Assembly: GCF_003259505.1 (NCBI RefSeq)
Contig: NZ_QLLK01000002.1
Span: forward strand, 257,387-321,386
Direction: 5' to 3'
Length of the DNA: 64,000 nt
DNA from: Algoriphagus yeomjeoni
GTDB taxonomy: Bacteria; Bacteroidota; Bacteroidia; Cytophagales; Cyclobacteriaceae
The translations under genes and the position numbers were made by a program. Below the pieces are notes generated by a model that was not told the DNA's origin, made no database searches, and saw only the letters and a list, made by a program, of their open reading frames with translations. Each line of letters starts with the position of its first letter. Positions within the stretch are counted from its first letter, which is position 1. Of the stretch, positions 18,360 to 28,000 are shown in pieces.

Positions 18360-18676
18360 TGAGTTTAACACCAGAACAACATACTTGGGCCAAGCGATTT
18401 CGCTGGATCTCTCTTATTGAAGGGACCTCATTCCTACTTTTGCTTTTGATCGCAATGCCCCTCAAATACATGTGGGACTATCCCCTCGCAGTGAAATATG
18501 TAGGCTGGGCTCACGGGATTCTATTTATCATTTATATCTACACCGTATTCCCAACTGCACATAAGTTAAAATGGAATTTCAGCAGAACTTTATTTGCATT
18601 GATTGCTTCAGTCTTGCCTTTTGGTCCATTTATTTTTGACAGAAACCTGAAGAACAGTCAGCACGTGGATTTGTAA
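18359..18676 (+). CDS. DUF3817 family membrane protein
   Basis: This 105-residue integral membrane protein has three hydrophobic segments. The opening FRWISLIEGTSFLLLLLIAMPLK (shortened: residues 14-36), the central KYVGWAHGILFIIYI and the C-terminal FGPFIFDR match the DUF3817 family, which includes small inner-membrane proteins of unknown role. It is coupled by overlap to the gene upstream and is followed after three bases by the kinase-fold gene, forming a three-gene operon. Confidence 0.82.
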   Translation: MSLTPEQHTWAKRFRWISLIEGTSFLLLLLIAMPLKYMWDYPLAVKYVGWAHGILFIIYIYTVFPTAHKLKWNFSRTLFALIASVLPFGPFIFDRNLKNSQHVDL

Positions 18677-18679
18677 AAA

Positions 18680-19702
18680 ATGGCATTAATCAGCAAAAAG
18701 AAGCGAATTTTTCCGATCAGCAATGGACTGAGACGCTACCTGATTAAGTATTCCAGAGAAGTGGATATCCCTATCCATTATCACGAATTGTTACGCTATT
18801 CGAGCTCTATTGCGCTATATGATTCCAAGGATCAAGATACGCTTTGGGAGACAGTTTTTTACGATCAGTCCGACCGTGAAGAGATTCACCTGAATGTCAA
18901 AAAAATCTATGCCTTGCTGAAAGCAGGTGGCGACATGTCGGTGATGGAGCACTTGTATGTGGATAGAATTGATCTTTGTGTGTATGGAAATACTCAGCCA
19001 TTTCGGGTGAGAATTGTAAATAGAATCAACGATAACTTCGACTATTTCTACGTCAAAAATGCCGATGCCTCACGAGTTTATGGTTTGGAGTTTGAACATT
19101 TACTTTCACCCAATAGAATCTCTTACTTAGTTCATCAAAACACGCTGATCGAGGAGCATATTGCCGGTATTCCTGGAGATAAATTCATGCGTGCTCACAT
19201 GGATGATCCGCATTTGAATCCTATTCGATTGGCCAAGGAATTCGTCAAATTCAACGAACGTTGCTTTGTGCGATTGCTTGGAGATATGCATTCTTCAAAC
19301 TTTGTAATCGACGTTACTCCTGACTTTGAGGAGACACATTATAGAATTCGGGCGATTGATTTTGACCAGCAATCTTATGAGGGGAAAAAATCGATTTATC
19401 TGCCCCAATATTTCAAGGAAAACAATGTACTGATCCAGTTGGGAATGAAGTACATCACGCCGGAATCGATGGTGCAATACCAGAAAGAAGAGCGTGCATT
19501 GATCGCCACACGACTCAAATCTTCTAGGCAAGGTATTCTGGATATTCTACGATCAATGGAGCACGATACCATTTCCCTTCCGGAAAATATAGCTTCATTA
19601 AAAGCTGACTTAGCGAAGCATTATGGAAATGATAAGTTCCTGGAATGCAAGAACATGGGGCAAATAATGAAAACAAGCCTTGAAGAGCTAATCAAGAAGT
19701 AA
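18680..19702 (+). CDS. Protein with kinase (APH-like) catalytic signature
   Basis: This 340-residue protein is not one I can name. The centre carries the catalytic loop of aminoglycoside-phosphotransferase/kinase folds: LLGDMHSSNFVI gives Asp202 and Asn207, and AIDFDQ gives Asp227 as the metal-binding acid. EEHIAGIPGDKF (about 158-169) looks like the hinge segment EExIxG that precedes it. No glycine-rich loop is obvious at the N-terminus. It is third in an operon with a hypothetical and a DUF3817 protein, and converges on rfbA. Substrate and activity are unknown. Confidence 0.65.
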   Translation: MALISKKKRIFPISNGLRRYLIKYSREVDIPIHYHELLRYSSSIALYDSKDQDTLWETVFYDQSDREEIHLNVKKIYALLKAGGDMSVMEHLYVDRIDLCVYGNTQPFRVRIVNRINDNFDYFYVKNADASRVYGLEFEHLLSPNRISYLVHQNTLIEEHIAGIPGDKFMRAHMDDPHLNPIRLAKEFVKFNERCFVRLLGDMHSSNFVIDVTPDFEETHYRIRAIDFDQQSYEGKKSIYLPQYFKENNVLIQLGMKYITPESMVQYQKEERALIATRLKSSRQGILDILRSMEHDTISLPENIASLKADLAKHYGNDKFLECKNMGQIMKTSLEELIKK

Positions 19703-19708
19703 TTCTCT

Positions 19709-20569
19709 TTACTTCACCAACCTCCTCAAATACCCACCGTAGCCACTTTTTCCTAACTTTTGGGCAGCCTCAAGCAATTTTTCATCTCCAATAAAGCCAG
19801 CTCTATAGGCTATTTCCTCGATGCATCCAATCTTCAAACCCTGACGCTCTTCTATTACTTCTACGAATTGAGCAGCTTGCAATAGCGACTGGTGAGTTCC
19901 TGTATCCAGCCAAGCTGTTCCTCGATTCAAAATAGCTACATCCAGCTCTCCCAACTTCAAATATTCATTGTTGATGTCAGTAATTTCCAGCTCACCACGA
20001 GGACTTGGTTTGATTTTCTTTGCAATTTCTACCACACGATTATCATAAAAATAAAGCCCCGGAACTGCAAAATTGGACTTAGGATTTTCAGGTTTTTCTT
20101 CGATGCTGATAGCCTTTTTGTTCTCATCGAACTCGACGACTCCATATCGCTCTGGATCATTCACATGATAGGCAAACACTACTCCACCTTCTGTCTCGGT
20201 GTAAGCCTGCAAAGTTTTGTGGAGACCTGAACCATAGAAAATATTATCCCCAAGTATCAATGCTACTTTGTCATTACCTATAAATTTCTCCCCAATAATA
20301 AAGGCTTGAGCCAATCCATCCGGGCTTGGCTGAACAGCATATTCAAAGGAACATCCAACTTGAGATCCATCTCCTAAAAGTCTCTGAAACGCCTCACTAT
20401 CATCAGGAGTAGTGATGATTAGGATCTCTTTGATCCCCGCCATCATCAAAACTGAAAGCGGGTAGTAAATCATCGGTTTGTCATAGACTGGCATGAGCTG
20501 CTTACTCACCGAAATCGTCAAAGGATAAAGACGAGTGCCGGATCCTCCAGCCAAAATAATTCCCTTCAT
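19709..20569 (-). CDS. rfbA: Glucose-1-phosphate thymidylyltransferase
   Basis: RfbA makes dTDP-glucose from dTTP and glucose-1-phosphate, the first step toward dTDP-L-rhamnose and related surface sugars. The 286-residue chain opens with the nucleotide-binding signature [16 protein letters not shown], has LGDNIFYG near residue 107, EEKP near 160 and [11 protein letters not shown] near 220. Length and motifs are typical. rfbB, C and D are not adjacent. It converges on the kinase-fold gene with only six bases between. Confidence 0.95.
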   Translation of the reverse strand: MKGIILAGGSGTRLYPLTISVSKQLMPVYDKPMIYYPLSVLMMAGIKEILIITTPDDSEAFQRLLGDGSQVGCSFEYAVQPSPDGLAQAFIIGEKFIGNDKVALILGDNIFYGSGLHKTLQAYTETEGGVVFAYHVNDPERYGVVEFDENKKAISIEEKPENPKSNFAVPGLYFYDNRVVEIAKKIKPSPRGELEITDINNEYLKLGELDVAILNRGTAWLDTGTHQSLLQAAQFVEVIEERQGLKIGCIEEIAYRAGFIGDEKLLEAAQKLGKSGYGGYLRRLVK

Positions 20570-20877
20570 GTATCTTAGGTTCTATTAGTTTAATTTTAAT
20601 AACTCTGGTTTTCTACCAATAAAAGGACAAAAATCAAAAGTCATCTCTGCTTACTTCAATTCATTGAAGAAGGCATTTCAATTAATTCTGGATAAAAAAG
20701 CTTAAAAATTTGAGCTAGATTATGGTTCAAAGCTACGGAATGAGCAAATATTAAAAAAATTAAGACATGAAATGCCCATGAGAAAGCTACCCACAGAGAG
20801 GAATGATTATCCGGGGCATTATCCCTATGAAAAATCGGCACAGGCTATTTGACCAGTGAAAAACAACATATAAACAG
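20570..20877. other. Divergent intergenic region
   Basis: This 308-base AT-rich gap lies between rfbA and the glycosyltransferase gene, which diverge. It must hold their promoters. A 61-codon minus-strand reading frame inside it (20656-20841) has no supporting signal and I do not call it. Confidence 0.5.
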
Positions 20878-22155
20878 ATGAAAATACTTTTTGCTTCCAT
20901 AGGAACACGTGGTGATGTCGAGCCTTTTTTAGCTCAAGCGGAGATTTTTGCGGAAGCTGGTCATGAAGTTATCTGCCTTTTTCCAGAGCAATTCAGAGAG
21001 ACGGTATCCAAATTGGATTACGAATTCATTGGGTTTGATAAAAGATTTTTGGAATTGATTGATTCTCAAAGTGGCAAAACTATCATGGGAGGAGGAGGAA
21101 GTAGATGGAATCAGCTCAAAAACTTTATTAACCTGGCAAAAAGCTCCTTAAAAATTCAAAATAATATCATAAGTCAGCAACGAGATGCAATCCTTACCCA
21201 TAACCCAGATAGAATCGTGTTTCATGCAAAATGCCTTTATTATTATGTGGCAGCGATGGCCGAACCTGAGCGATATACCTTGCTTACCCCACTGCCATGC
21301 CTTACACATCCATCAGCAGAATTTCCCCATATAGGCTTAGGTAAATGGAAGCCTTTTAGTAGCAAAATCAATCTTAAGTCCTATAATTTCATTAATGCTA
21401 CTAGACGCCTGGCTATGAGAAAGTATATAGGAAAGTATTATTCAGATTTTCCTCAACTAACAATAAATTCTAAAACTCTCAAAGATTTTGAACTGAATCG
21501 ACTTCAAACTATCTATACCATCTCCCCTAGCCTTTTTCCAAAACCTGAAAATTGGCCGGAATCAGCGAAGATTGTAGGTTACTATTTCAGGAATCAACTC
21601 AAAGAATACCAACCTTCATTAGAACTAAAAGAATGGCTTAAAAAGTATCCAAAAGCTATTCTTCTCACTTTTGGGTCAATGAGTAACACTAAGCCCAAAG
21701 AATACTCTAAAACAATTATCGAATTACTTCAAAAGCATAACATCCCTGCAATTGTCAATACTTCCTGGGGTGGATTGGAGCAGATTGAAGAAAGTGATGA
21801 CTCGATTTTTTATGTGAATCAAATTCCATACGATTGGATTCTACCACAGCTCCAAGGAATTATTCATCATGGAGGCTCAGGCACAACTCATCAAGGCGCA
21901 GCTCATGGATGTGTTCAAATGATCGTTCCCCATATTATTGATCAGTATTTTTGGAACAGAATTATAGCAAAGCGCGAACTTGGGCCTTTGGGAACCAGCA
22001 TACACAATTTGGATGCAGGCAAATTTGAGATAGCTTTGGTAGACTTTTGGACAAATCCAGCTTATACAGGAAGCGCAAAAACGCTCTCAAAAGTAATCCA
22101 AAATGAAGCGAAGCGAGAAACAGTGCTTAACCTTGTGATCAATCGCCTTGACTAA
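20878..22155 (+). CDS. GT1-type glycosyltransferase (UGT/sterol-glucosyltransferase-like)
   Basis: This is a 425-residue GT-B glycosyltransferase. The N-terminal domain starts with the typical ILFASIGTRGDVEPFLA, and the C-terminal donor-binding domain has HHGGSGTTHQGAAHG (about 341-355) followed by PHIIDQYFWNRI, the signature of GT1 enzymes of the sterol/macrolide and rhamnosyltransferase type. The acceptor is unknown; a lipid or secondary metabolite is plausible. It is followed after nine bases by a GH32 lipoprotein gene, so both are probably on one transcript. Confidence 0.88.
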   Translation: MKILFASIGTRGDVEPFLAQAEIFAEAGHEVICLFPEQFRETVSKLDYEFIGFDKRFLELIDSQSGKTIMGGGGSRWNQLKNFINLAKSSLKIQNNIISQQRDAILTHNPDRIVFHAKCLYYYVAAMAEPERYTLLTPLPCLTHPSAEFPHIGLGKWKPFSSKINLKSYNFINATRRLAMRKYIGKYYSDFPQLTINSKTLKDFELNRLQTIYTISPSLFPKPENWPESAKIVGYYFRNQLKEYQPSLELKEWLKKYPKAILLTFGSMSNTKPKEYSKTIIELLQKHNIPAIVNTSWGGLEQIEESDDSIFYVNQIPYDWILPQLQGIIHHGGSGTTHQGAAHGCVQMIVPHIIDQYFWNRIIAKRELGPLGTSIHNLDAGKFEIALVDFWTNPAYTGSAKTLSKVIQNEAKRETVLNLVINRLD

Positions 22156-22164
22156 CCAAATCAT

Positions 22165-23652
22165 ATGAATCGACTTATTCTTCTTCTAATCCCAGTTTGT
22201 TTCCTCATAATTTCTGGCTGCCAGTCAGACCCTGAAATCATTTTTCAATCCAGTGTTACTGAGGAATATAGGCCTAACTACCACTTTACTCCAGAATCAG
22301 GCTGGATGAATGATCCAAATGGACTGGTTTATCTGGATGATGAATACCATCTTTTCTACCAATTTTACCCAGATAGCACAGTCTGGGGTCCTATGCACTG
22401 GGGACATGCAGTTAGCAGGGATTTGGTGAACTGGGAGTCTTTGCCTACAGCGCTTTATCCTGATAGTTTAGGATATATTTTCTCAGGAAGTGCAGTTTTT
22501 GATGCGGAAAATAGCTCTGGGTTGGGCACCAAAGAGAATCCTCCTTTGGTGGCAATTTTCACTCATCACAATGCAGAAGAGGCAGAAACTTCTTCGGATA
22601 CTTTTCAGAATCAATCAATCGCTTTTTCGCTAGACAAAGGGAGAACCTGGGAAAAGTATTCACAGAATCCAGTTTTGAAAAACCCTGGAATCCGAGATTT
22701 TCGGGATCCAAAAGTATCTCAAATCACAAATCCAGACGGTTCGAAATCTTGGATAATGACTTTAGCAGTTCTTGATCATATTAATTTTTACAGCTCACCG
22801 GATTTAAAAAACTGGTCCCTATTAAGTGAATTTGGAAAAACAATCGGAGCGCATGGAGGTGTCTGGGAATGTCCAGATTTACTTCCTTTCAAAACACCAG
22901 CAGGAGAGCAAAAATGGGTATTGCTAGTTAGCATAAACCCAGGTGGTCCACAAAATGGCTCGGCTACCCAATACTTTATCGGGGATTTCAAAAACGGTGA
23001 ATTCACTCCGGATGACACCATGATTCGATGGATCGACTACGGACCAGATAATTACGCTGGAGTAACTTGGAGTAATCTACCAACTGAGCAAAACAGAACT
23101 CTCTTCATAGGCTGGATGAGCAATTGGCTCTATGCAAACGTGGTACCGACTAAAGCATGGAGGTCTGCGATGACAGTCCCTAGAGCACTCAGCTTATTCG
23201 ATGTGGATGGTACGCTGCTTTTAAAATCTGCCCCTGCCATAGAACTTGAAAAGCTTAGATCAGAGGAGTTTGAGATTAACCAAACAGAAGCTGGTTTGCC
23301 ATCAGAGGCAGTAGAATTAACAGCTGAAGTCAAATCGGATTCTTTCTCAATGACCTTGTCAAATGAATTAGGAGAAAGTGTGATCATTTCCAAAGAAAAT
23401 GGGTTGGTTAGCATAGACCGAAGAAATGCAGGAAAGAGTGATTTTCAGCGAGATTTTGCTGCTATGCATTCTGCTCCTATGAGCTGGGAGGCTAAGGAAA
23501 TCCGAATTTTCCTGGACGCTTCTTCTATTGAGTTATTTATAAATGATGGAGAATTAGTGATGACTTCCATCCTTTTTCCTACAAGTCCATGGAAAAATGT
23601 GGCAGTTTCCGAAAGTCTCAATTCTTTGAAAATCTATAATTTGAAAAAATAA
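22165..23652 (+). CDS. GH32 family beta-fructosidase lipoprotein
   Basis: This 495-residue enzyme belongs to glycoside hydrolase family 32 (levanase, inulinase, invertase). The N-terminus is a lipoprotein signal with Cys19 (IISGC). The five-bladed propeller follows with the nucleophile motif WMNDPNG (Asp50), RDPKV with the transition-state Asp, and ECPDL with the acid/base Glu. A C-terminal beta-sandwich (about 365-495) completes the GH32 layout. It should cleave fructose units from fructans or sucrose at the cell surface. No SusCD pair is adjacent. Confidence 0.93.
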   Translation: MNRLILLLIPVCFLIISGCQSDPEIIFQSSVTEEYRPNYHFTPESGWMNDPNGLVYLDDEYHLFYQFYPDSTVWGPMHWGHAVSRDLVNWESLPTALYPDSLGYIFSGSAVFDAENSSGLGTKENPPLVAIFTHHNAEEAETSSDTFQNQSIAFSLDKGRTWEKYSQNPVLKNPGIRDFRDPKVSQITNPDGSKSWIMTLAVLDHINFYSSPDLKNWSLLSEFGKTIGAHGGVWECPDLLPFKTPAGEQKWVLLVSINPGGPQNGSATQYFIGDFKNGEFTPDDTMIRWIDYGPDNYAGVTWSNLPTEQNRTLFIGWMSNWLYANVVPTKAWRSAMTVPRALSLFDVDGTLLLKSAPAIELEKLRSEEFEINQTEAGLPSEAVELTAEVKSDSFSMTLSNELGESVIISKENGLVSIDRRNAGKSDFQRDFAAMHSAPMSWEAKEIRIFLDASSIELFINDGELVMTSILFPTSPWKNVAVSESLNSLKIYNLKK

Positions 23653-23715
23653 GATATCGCTCCTATTGTCATCTCGGATTATTTTAATTTACCTTTAATC
23701 CTTCTTCGAAAGTAA

Positions 23716-24060
23716 ATGAAAAAACAGCTGTCATTCTGCATGATTTCCCTGAGTTGGGTGATGTGGTTTGTGGCTGTTATTGCATTTCCGGTCTCTATTG
23801 AATCTTCCAATATAGACCTCTCGCACGATTCTGTTTCCAATCACATCCAGCTTAGTACCATTCAATTCAATGCTGGTCCAGAAATACTTAAAATTCCCGA
23901 ATTTAAAGTTGATTGGAGCTTAAACTACAAGTTAAATTCCAACTGCAAATTTGAATTTGTTAGTCCATACAAGACATATTTATCGCCTTCATTTTTTAAA
24001 AAGTCCCTTCCACTTTTTGACGTCAAAGACACCTTTATCCACTTTTTCTACACCTGGTAA
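23716..24060 (+). CDS. Small exported hypothetical protein
   Basis: I do not recognise this 114-residue product. It has a hydrophobic N-terminus (CMISLSWVMWFVAVIAFPVS) that could be a signal peptide or membrane anchor and a polar remainder ending in the aromatic DTFIHFFYTW. It lies 63 bases after the GH32 gene on the same strand. Coding is supported only by length, start context and protein-like composition. Confidence 0.5.
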   Translation: MKKQLSFCMISLSWVMWFVAVIAFPVSIESSNIDLSHDSVSNHIQLSTIQFNAGPEILKIPEFKVDWSLNYKLNSNCKFEFVSPYKTYLSPSFFKKSLPLFDVKDTFIHFFYTW

Positions 24061-24128
24061 AATTGAATAGAAACTAGCCTAGCGATCTTCAATCGCCTAA
24101 AAACTCTATTCAATTTAATTCCAATCCT

Positions 24129-24623
24129 ATGATTTCAATTGATCCAGTCACACTTATTGTGACTTCATTTGCTATGGTGGCTACAGCTTCACCATTTGTG
24201 TATTACAGTTATAAACTCAAGAAATTAACCTCAGCTAACCTCGCCTCATTTGAGGAGTTTTCCAGCTCCAACAATACTTTCCCAACGCAGCATGAGCGAT
24301 GGAGAAATCATTATCACCTTGGTTTGGATAGCCAGCATAAAAAGTTGATTTATCACAGATTTGGCAGCTATCCTGAGCAAAGTATGGTAGACCTAAAAGA
24401 GGTAAACAAAGTCAGTATTCAAGAAAAAAGTCGCATGGTCCAAGTTGGAAAAGAGAAGCGTCATATCTTAGAATACCTAGCATTGCAATTTCACTTCAAG
24501 GACTCTTCGCATTCCCCTAAAACAATAGAAATCTATGATGGGGAGCTCTTTACTGATGTAGCAGGAGAACGCGGAATAGCAGAAAAGTGGCAAAAAATAC
24601 TGGAAGTGCAGCTTAAAAATTAG
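24129..24623 (+). CDS. Membrane-anchored hypothetical protein
   Basis: This 164-residue protein has one N-terminal membrane segment (TLIVTSFAMVATASPFVYYSY, shortened: residues 8-28) and a cytoplasmic alpha/beta domain with the segment SMVDLKEVNKVSI, which resembles a small PH-like barrel, and a C-terminal helix. No catalytic motif is visible. It is followed by a terminator, so it closes this transcription unit. Confidence 0.6.
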   Translation: MISIDPVTLIVTSFAMVATASPFVYYSYKLKKLTSANLASFEEFSSSNNTFPTQHERWRNHYHLGLDSQHKKLIYHRFGSYPEQSMVDLKEVNKVSIQEKSRMVQVGKEKRHILEYLALQFHFKDSSHSPKTIEIYDGELFTDVAGERGIAEKWQKILEVQLKN

Positions 24624-24688
24624 CACGACTATTTTCAGTTTGAACCTGCCAGACAACTTAATTTGCAGGCAAAATTTTGATTGGTTAC

Positions 24689-24723
24689 AAAAAGACTCGG
24701 TTAAGTGGCTGAGTCTTTTTTTT
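24689..24723 (+). terminator. Intrinsic terminator
   Basis: The stem AAAAAGACTC / GAGTCTTTTT with a partly paired 12-base loop is followed by further T bases. Confidence 0.8.
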
Positions 24724-24804
24724 ATAATCCGTGGGTTATTAATTCTAGGCTACAAGGATTAATTTGTAATATTAAAAAGAAGTCAAACCTATAAATAAAA
24801 GATT

Positions 24805-25239
24805 ATGTCGGATACTCCTATCCATAAAGAATATTCAAATGGTGAGGTTACCATTACTTGGGAACCTCACAAATGCATCCATTCCAAAAATTGTATCACA
24901 GGTTTAGCTTCTGTTTTTGATTTTGAAAAACGACCTTGGATCAATGCTGAGGGGGCAAGTACAGAAGCGATTGTCAAGCAGATAGACAAGTGCCCTAGTG
25001 GTGCACTTGGGTACTATTTTAAGGAACAAAAAGAAACGAGTTCAGGAGATGTGATGTCAGAGCAACTAGTAGAAGTAATGCCCAATGGACCCTTGATGGT
25101 TTATGGTAATCTCAAAGTCAAACTTCCTGACGGTCACATCAAAAACCAAAGTAAAGTATCAGCCTTCTGCAGGTGTGGATCCAGCCAAAACAAACCATTT
25201 TGTGATGGCACCCATAAGAAAATTAATTTTCAAGGATAA
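24805..25239 (+). CDS. YjdI-type (4Fe-4S) plus CDGSH iron-sulfur protein
   Basis: This 144-residue protein joins two metal domains. Residues about 10-70 resemble the Fer4_19/YjdI ferredoxin-like family (KCIHSKNC ... KCPSGAL), and residues about 118-140 carry the CDGSH motif CRCGSSQNKPFCDGTH (with Thr in place of Ser), which binds a redox- and pH-labile 2Fe-2S cluster in mitoNEET-like proteins. It is first in an apparent operon with a KefF-like flavoprotein (11-base gap) and a KefC-like antiporter. The context suggests redox sensing or electron delivery, which is an inference. Confidence 0.88.
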   Translation: MSDTPIHKEYSNGEVTITWEPHKCIHSKNCITGLASVFDFEKRPWINAEGASTEAIVKQIDKCPSGALGYYFKEQKETSSGDVMSEQLVEVMPNGPLMVYGNLKVKLPDGHIKNQSKVSAFCRCGSSQNKPFCDGTHKKINFQG

Positions 25240-25250
25240 AGCCAGTATAC

Positions 25251-25811
25251 ATGCGTAAGGTACTTGTACTTTTTGCCCACCCCAAATTTGAGCATTCTGA
25301 GGCAAATCAAGCCTTAATTCAGGCTATTTCAGGTATTGAAAATATAGAAATCAGAGATCTCTATGAACTCTATCCTGATTTTAATATTTCTATTCAGGCA
25401 GAGCAAGAAGCACTTTTCGAAGCTGAGATCGTCATTTGGCATCATCCTATTTATTGGTATTCCTGTCCGCCGCTCATGAAGCAATGGATAGATCTGGTTT
25501 TGGAATTTGGGTGGGCTTATGGGCCAGGGGGTATTTACCTCAAAGGAAAATACATCGCAAATGCCATCACCTCTGGTGGATCTCAGGAAGCATATCAATA
25601 CGATGGAAGGAATAACTATAAAATCGAAGACTTTCTTAGACCATTTGAGCAAACTGCCAGGCTCTGCAACATGACTTATTTACCTCCATTTCAAGTGGCT
25701 GGAACACATAAAATCTCCGCTTTTGATCTCAAGAAAAAAGCTGAATCTTATCGGAAATTCCTGCTTGAACTGCGGGATGCTGCGGATCTCTCTCATTTCA
25801 AAAATCTCTAA
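25251..25811 (+). CDS. kefF: KefF-like NAD(P)H:quinone oxidoreductase
   Basis: This is a 186-residue flavodoxin-fold FMN/FAD oxidoreductase. Typical blocks are VLFAHPKFEHSEAN at the N-terminus, WHHPIYWYSCPPLMKQWID (residues 63-81) and FGWAYGPGG, as in KefF/MdaB. In enterobacteria KefF is the ancillary subunit that is needed for full activity of KefC. The next gene, after 11 bases, encodes a KefC-like antiporter, so the partnership is conserved here. Confidence 0.85.
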   Translation: MRKVLVLFAHPKFEHSEANQALIQAISGIENIEIRDLYELYPDFNISIQAEQEALFEAEIVIWHHPIYWYSCPPLMKQWIDLVLEFGWAYGPGGIYLKGKYIANAITSGGSQEAYQYDGRNNYKIEDFLRPFEQTARLCNMTYLPPFQVAGTHKISAFDLKKKAESYRKFLLELRDAADLSHFKNL

Positions 25812-25822
25812 ATTTTGAACCT

Positions 25823-27721
25823 ATGAATGGATTTTTGGTAAATGCCATCTTATATATTCTTGCGGCAATCATCTGTGTTCCCCTAGCCAAAAAACTTGGA
25901 ATGGGTTCGGTCTTGGGTTACTTGATCGCCGGAATTCTAATAGGTCCTTACTTGCTTGGTTTTATTACAAATGAAGGACAAGGCCAAGATATCATGCATG
26001 CTACCGAATTCGGAGTGGTAATGATGCTCTTTCTGATAGGTTTGGAATTAGAGCCGAAGAATCTCTGGAAAATGCGTCAGTTGATTTTAAAAGTAGGGTT
26101 AAGTCAAGTGCTGATTACTTCGGCGCTGGTTTTTGGAATAGGAATTCTATTCGAAGTCCAATGGCAAATATCCCTTGCAATTGGGCTCTCCATGGCACTA
26201 TCCTCTACAGCTATTGTGCTGCAATCTCTCAAGGAGAAAAATCAGATGAACGGTCCGAATGGTAGGCTTTCCTTTGGAGTACTGCTAATGCAGGATATAG
26301 CTGTAATCCCAATTTTAGCACTATTGCCGCTCCTCATCATTGGTGATCCGATTCTTTCCACAAATGCATCTGAAATGCACGGCTTAATAGATAGCCTACC
26401 GGGCTGGGCTCAGACCTTATCAATTTTCGGAGCGATTGGGATAGTAGTACTTCTCGGTCAGTTTGGTTTTGGTCCATTACTAAATTATGTCGCTAAAAGC
26501 AGGCTTCGCGAACTCTTCACGGCCTCTGCCTTATTGATTGTAGTTGGAATCTCGTTTCTGATGGAACTAGTAGGCCTAAGTCCCGCTTTGGGTGCATTTT
26601 TGGCAGGAGTCATCCTAGCCAATTCACCTTACCGACACGCCCTAGAATCTGATCTTGAGCCTTTCAAAGGATTGCTTTTAGGGCTTTTCTTCATGGCTGT
26701 GGGTTCTACAATCAATTTCAGTTTGATATTCAATAACGCTACCACCGTCATTTCTCTGACCATGGGAATAATAGTTCTGAAAACAGTGATTCTGATGATC
26801 ATAGGAAAGTCGAGAAAACTAAGCCTTTCAGACAACCTGAGTTTTGCGATAGGTCTTTCCCAAGTCGGGGAATTCTCTTTTGTTACGTATGCCTTTGCGC
26901 TACAGCTCGGGATTTTCGACCAGTCTATTTCTGATACCTTGATGGCGGTCACCGCATTAAGTATGACCATCACTCCTATTCTGATGGTTGTACTGGACAA
27001 AGTCATAAATCCAGCAATTAATAAAACCCACAAAACTATTGAAAAGGAAATGGACAGTATTGAGGAGCACAACAAAGTGATTCTCATAGGTTTCGGGCAT
27101 TTTGGATCTACTCTTGGACGATTCCTTAGGGCAAATGGTGTGGAAGCAACTATTCTGGATTCAGACCCAGATCGGGTGGAATACCTTCGGAAAATGGGCT
27201 TCAAAGTATATTTTGGAGATGGAACCCGTGCTGACCTTCTACTTTCCGCTGGAGTGATGGACGCATCTATTTTGATCTCTGCGCTGGATAATACAGAGTA
27301 CAGTATAAAACTAGTAGAGCTTTGCAAGGAAGAATTCCCACATTTGGAAGTAATGATAAGGGCCAAAAACCGATACGATGCTTTTGAACTCATGGAAATG
27401 GGTGTGAAAAATATCTACCGAGAACACTTGGATACTTCCATAAGAATGGGGGAAGATTTATTGAAAAAGCTTGGATTTAGAGCTCATACTGTACACAGAC
27501 TTGCAAAACAATTTAGGGACTATGACGAGAGTGCACTGAAGGTGTTGGTGAATTTTAAAGACAATACAGATGAGTATATTTCTAAAAGTCGTCAGCAGAT
27601 AGAAATGCAGGAAAGCCTCCTATCGGGTGAATTGATGAGAAAATTCTCTGTGAATGATCACACTTGGGACAGTGATTCTATCAAGGAGGCTGTAAATTCA
27701 GAAGAAAAGCCTGCAGAATAA
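25823..27721 (+). CDS. kefC: KefB/KefC-like CPA2 cation:proton antiporter
   Basis: This 632-residue inner-membrane protein exchanges K+ (or Na+) for protons. Residues 1-385 form about 12 membrane segments of the CPA2 type, including LMQDIAVIP in the conserved core. A TrkA-N/RCK Rossmann domain begins near residue 421 (IGFGHFGSTLGRFL, with acidic ILDSDPDR) and binds nucleotide, as in Kef systems. The C-terminal 100 residues are charged. It is third in the operon with the KefF-like and CDGSH proteins. Kef systems are glutathione-gated in proteobacteria; the gating ligand here is unknown. Confidence 0.9.
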   Translation: MNGFLVNAILYILAAIICVPLAKKLGMGSVLGYLIAGILIGPYLLGFITNEGQGQDIMHATEFGVVMMLFLIGLELEPKNLWKMRQLILKVGLSQVLITSALVFGIGILFEVQWQISLAIGLSMALSSTAIVLQSLKEKNQMNGPNGRLSFGVLLMQDIAVIPILALLPLLIIGDPILSTNASEMHGLIDSLPGWAQTLSIFGAIGIVVLLGQFGFGPLLNYVAKSRLRELFTASALLIVVGISFLMELVGLSPALGAFLAGVILANSPYRHALESDLEPFKGLLLGLFFMAVGSTINFSLIFNNATTVISLTMGIIVLKTVILMIIGKSRKLSLSDNLSFAIGLSQVGEFSFVTYAFALQLGIFDQSISDTLMAVTALSMTITPILMVVLDKVINPAINKTHKTIEKEMDSIEEHNKVILIGFGHFGSTLGRFLRANGVEATILDSDPDRVEYLRKMGFKVYFGDGTRADLLLSAGVMDASILISALDNTEYSIKLVELCKEEFPHLEVMIRAKNRYDAFELMEMGVKNIYREHLDTSIRMGEDLLKKLGFRAHTVHRLAKQFRDYDESALKVLVNFKDNTDEYISKSRQQIEMQESLLSGELMRKFSVNDHTWDSDSIKEAVNSEEKPAE

Positions 27722-28000
27722 CAGGGTGTACTCAGGACTATCTTGTGTATTTTTTCAATCAATCCAACAAACATCTTGTCTTCGTAGATGTTTGAAGTAA
27801 AGCTTACTTGCCTATTTACCAAGAAACTAGGAACAGAAATTAACAAAGCTATTTATTGTTAAATCTCTAGTTTGAAGTAGCGAATATTCGATTTATCACG
27901 TTATTTCAATTATTGGGAACTAAGCAGTTCCAACGCCGTTTTGAAAGACTGTAAGTTTTAAAATTTTCAGAGCAGATTACTACACCTATATTTCACTACT

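Noticed and set aside
20656-20841. 61-codon minus-strand ORF between rfbA and the glycosyltransferase gene
   Set aside because: It is short, has no ribosome-binding or promoter support, and no family resemblance; AT-rich intergenic DNA often gives such frames.
27658-27846. Small minus-strand ORF after the kefC-like gene
   Set aside because: It overlaps the 3' end of kefC antisense and has no start signal; a shadow frame.
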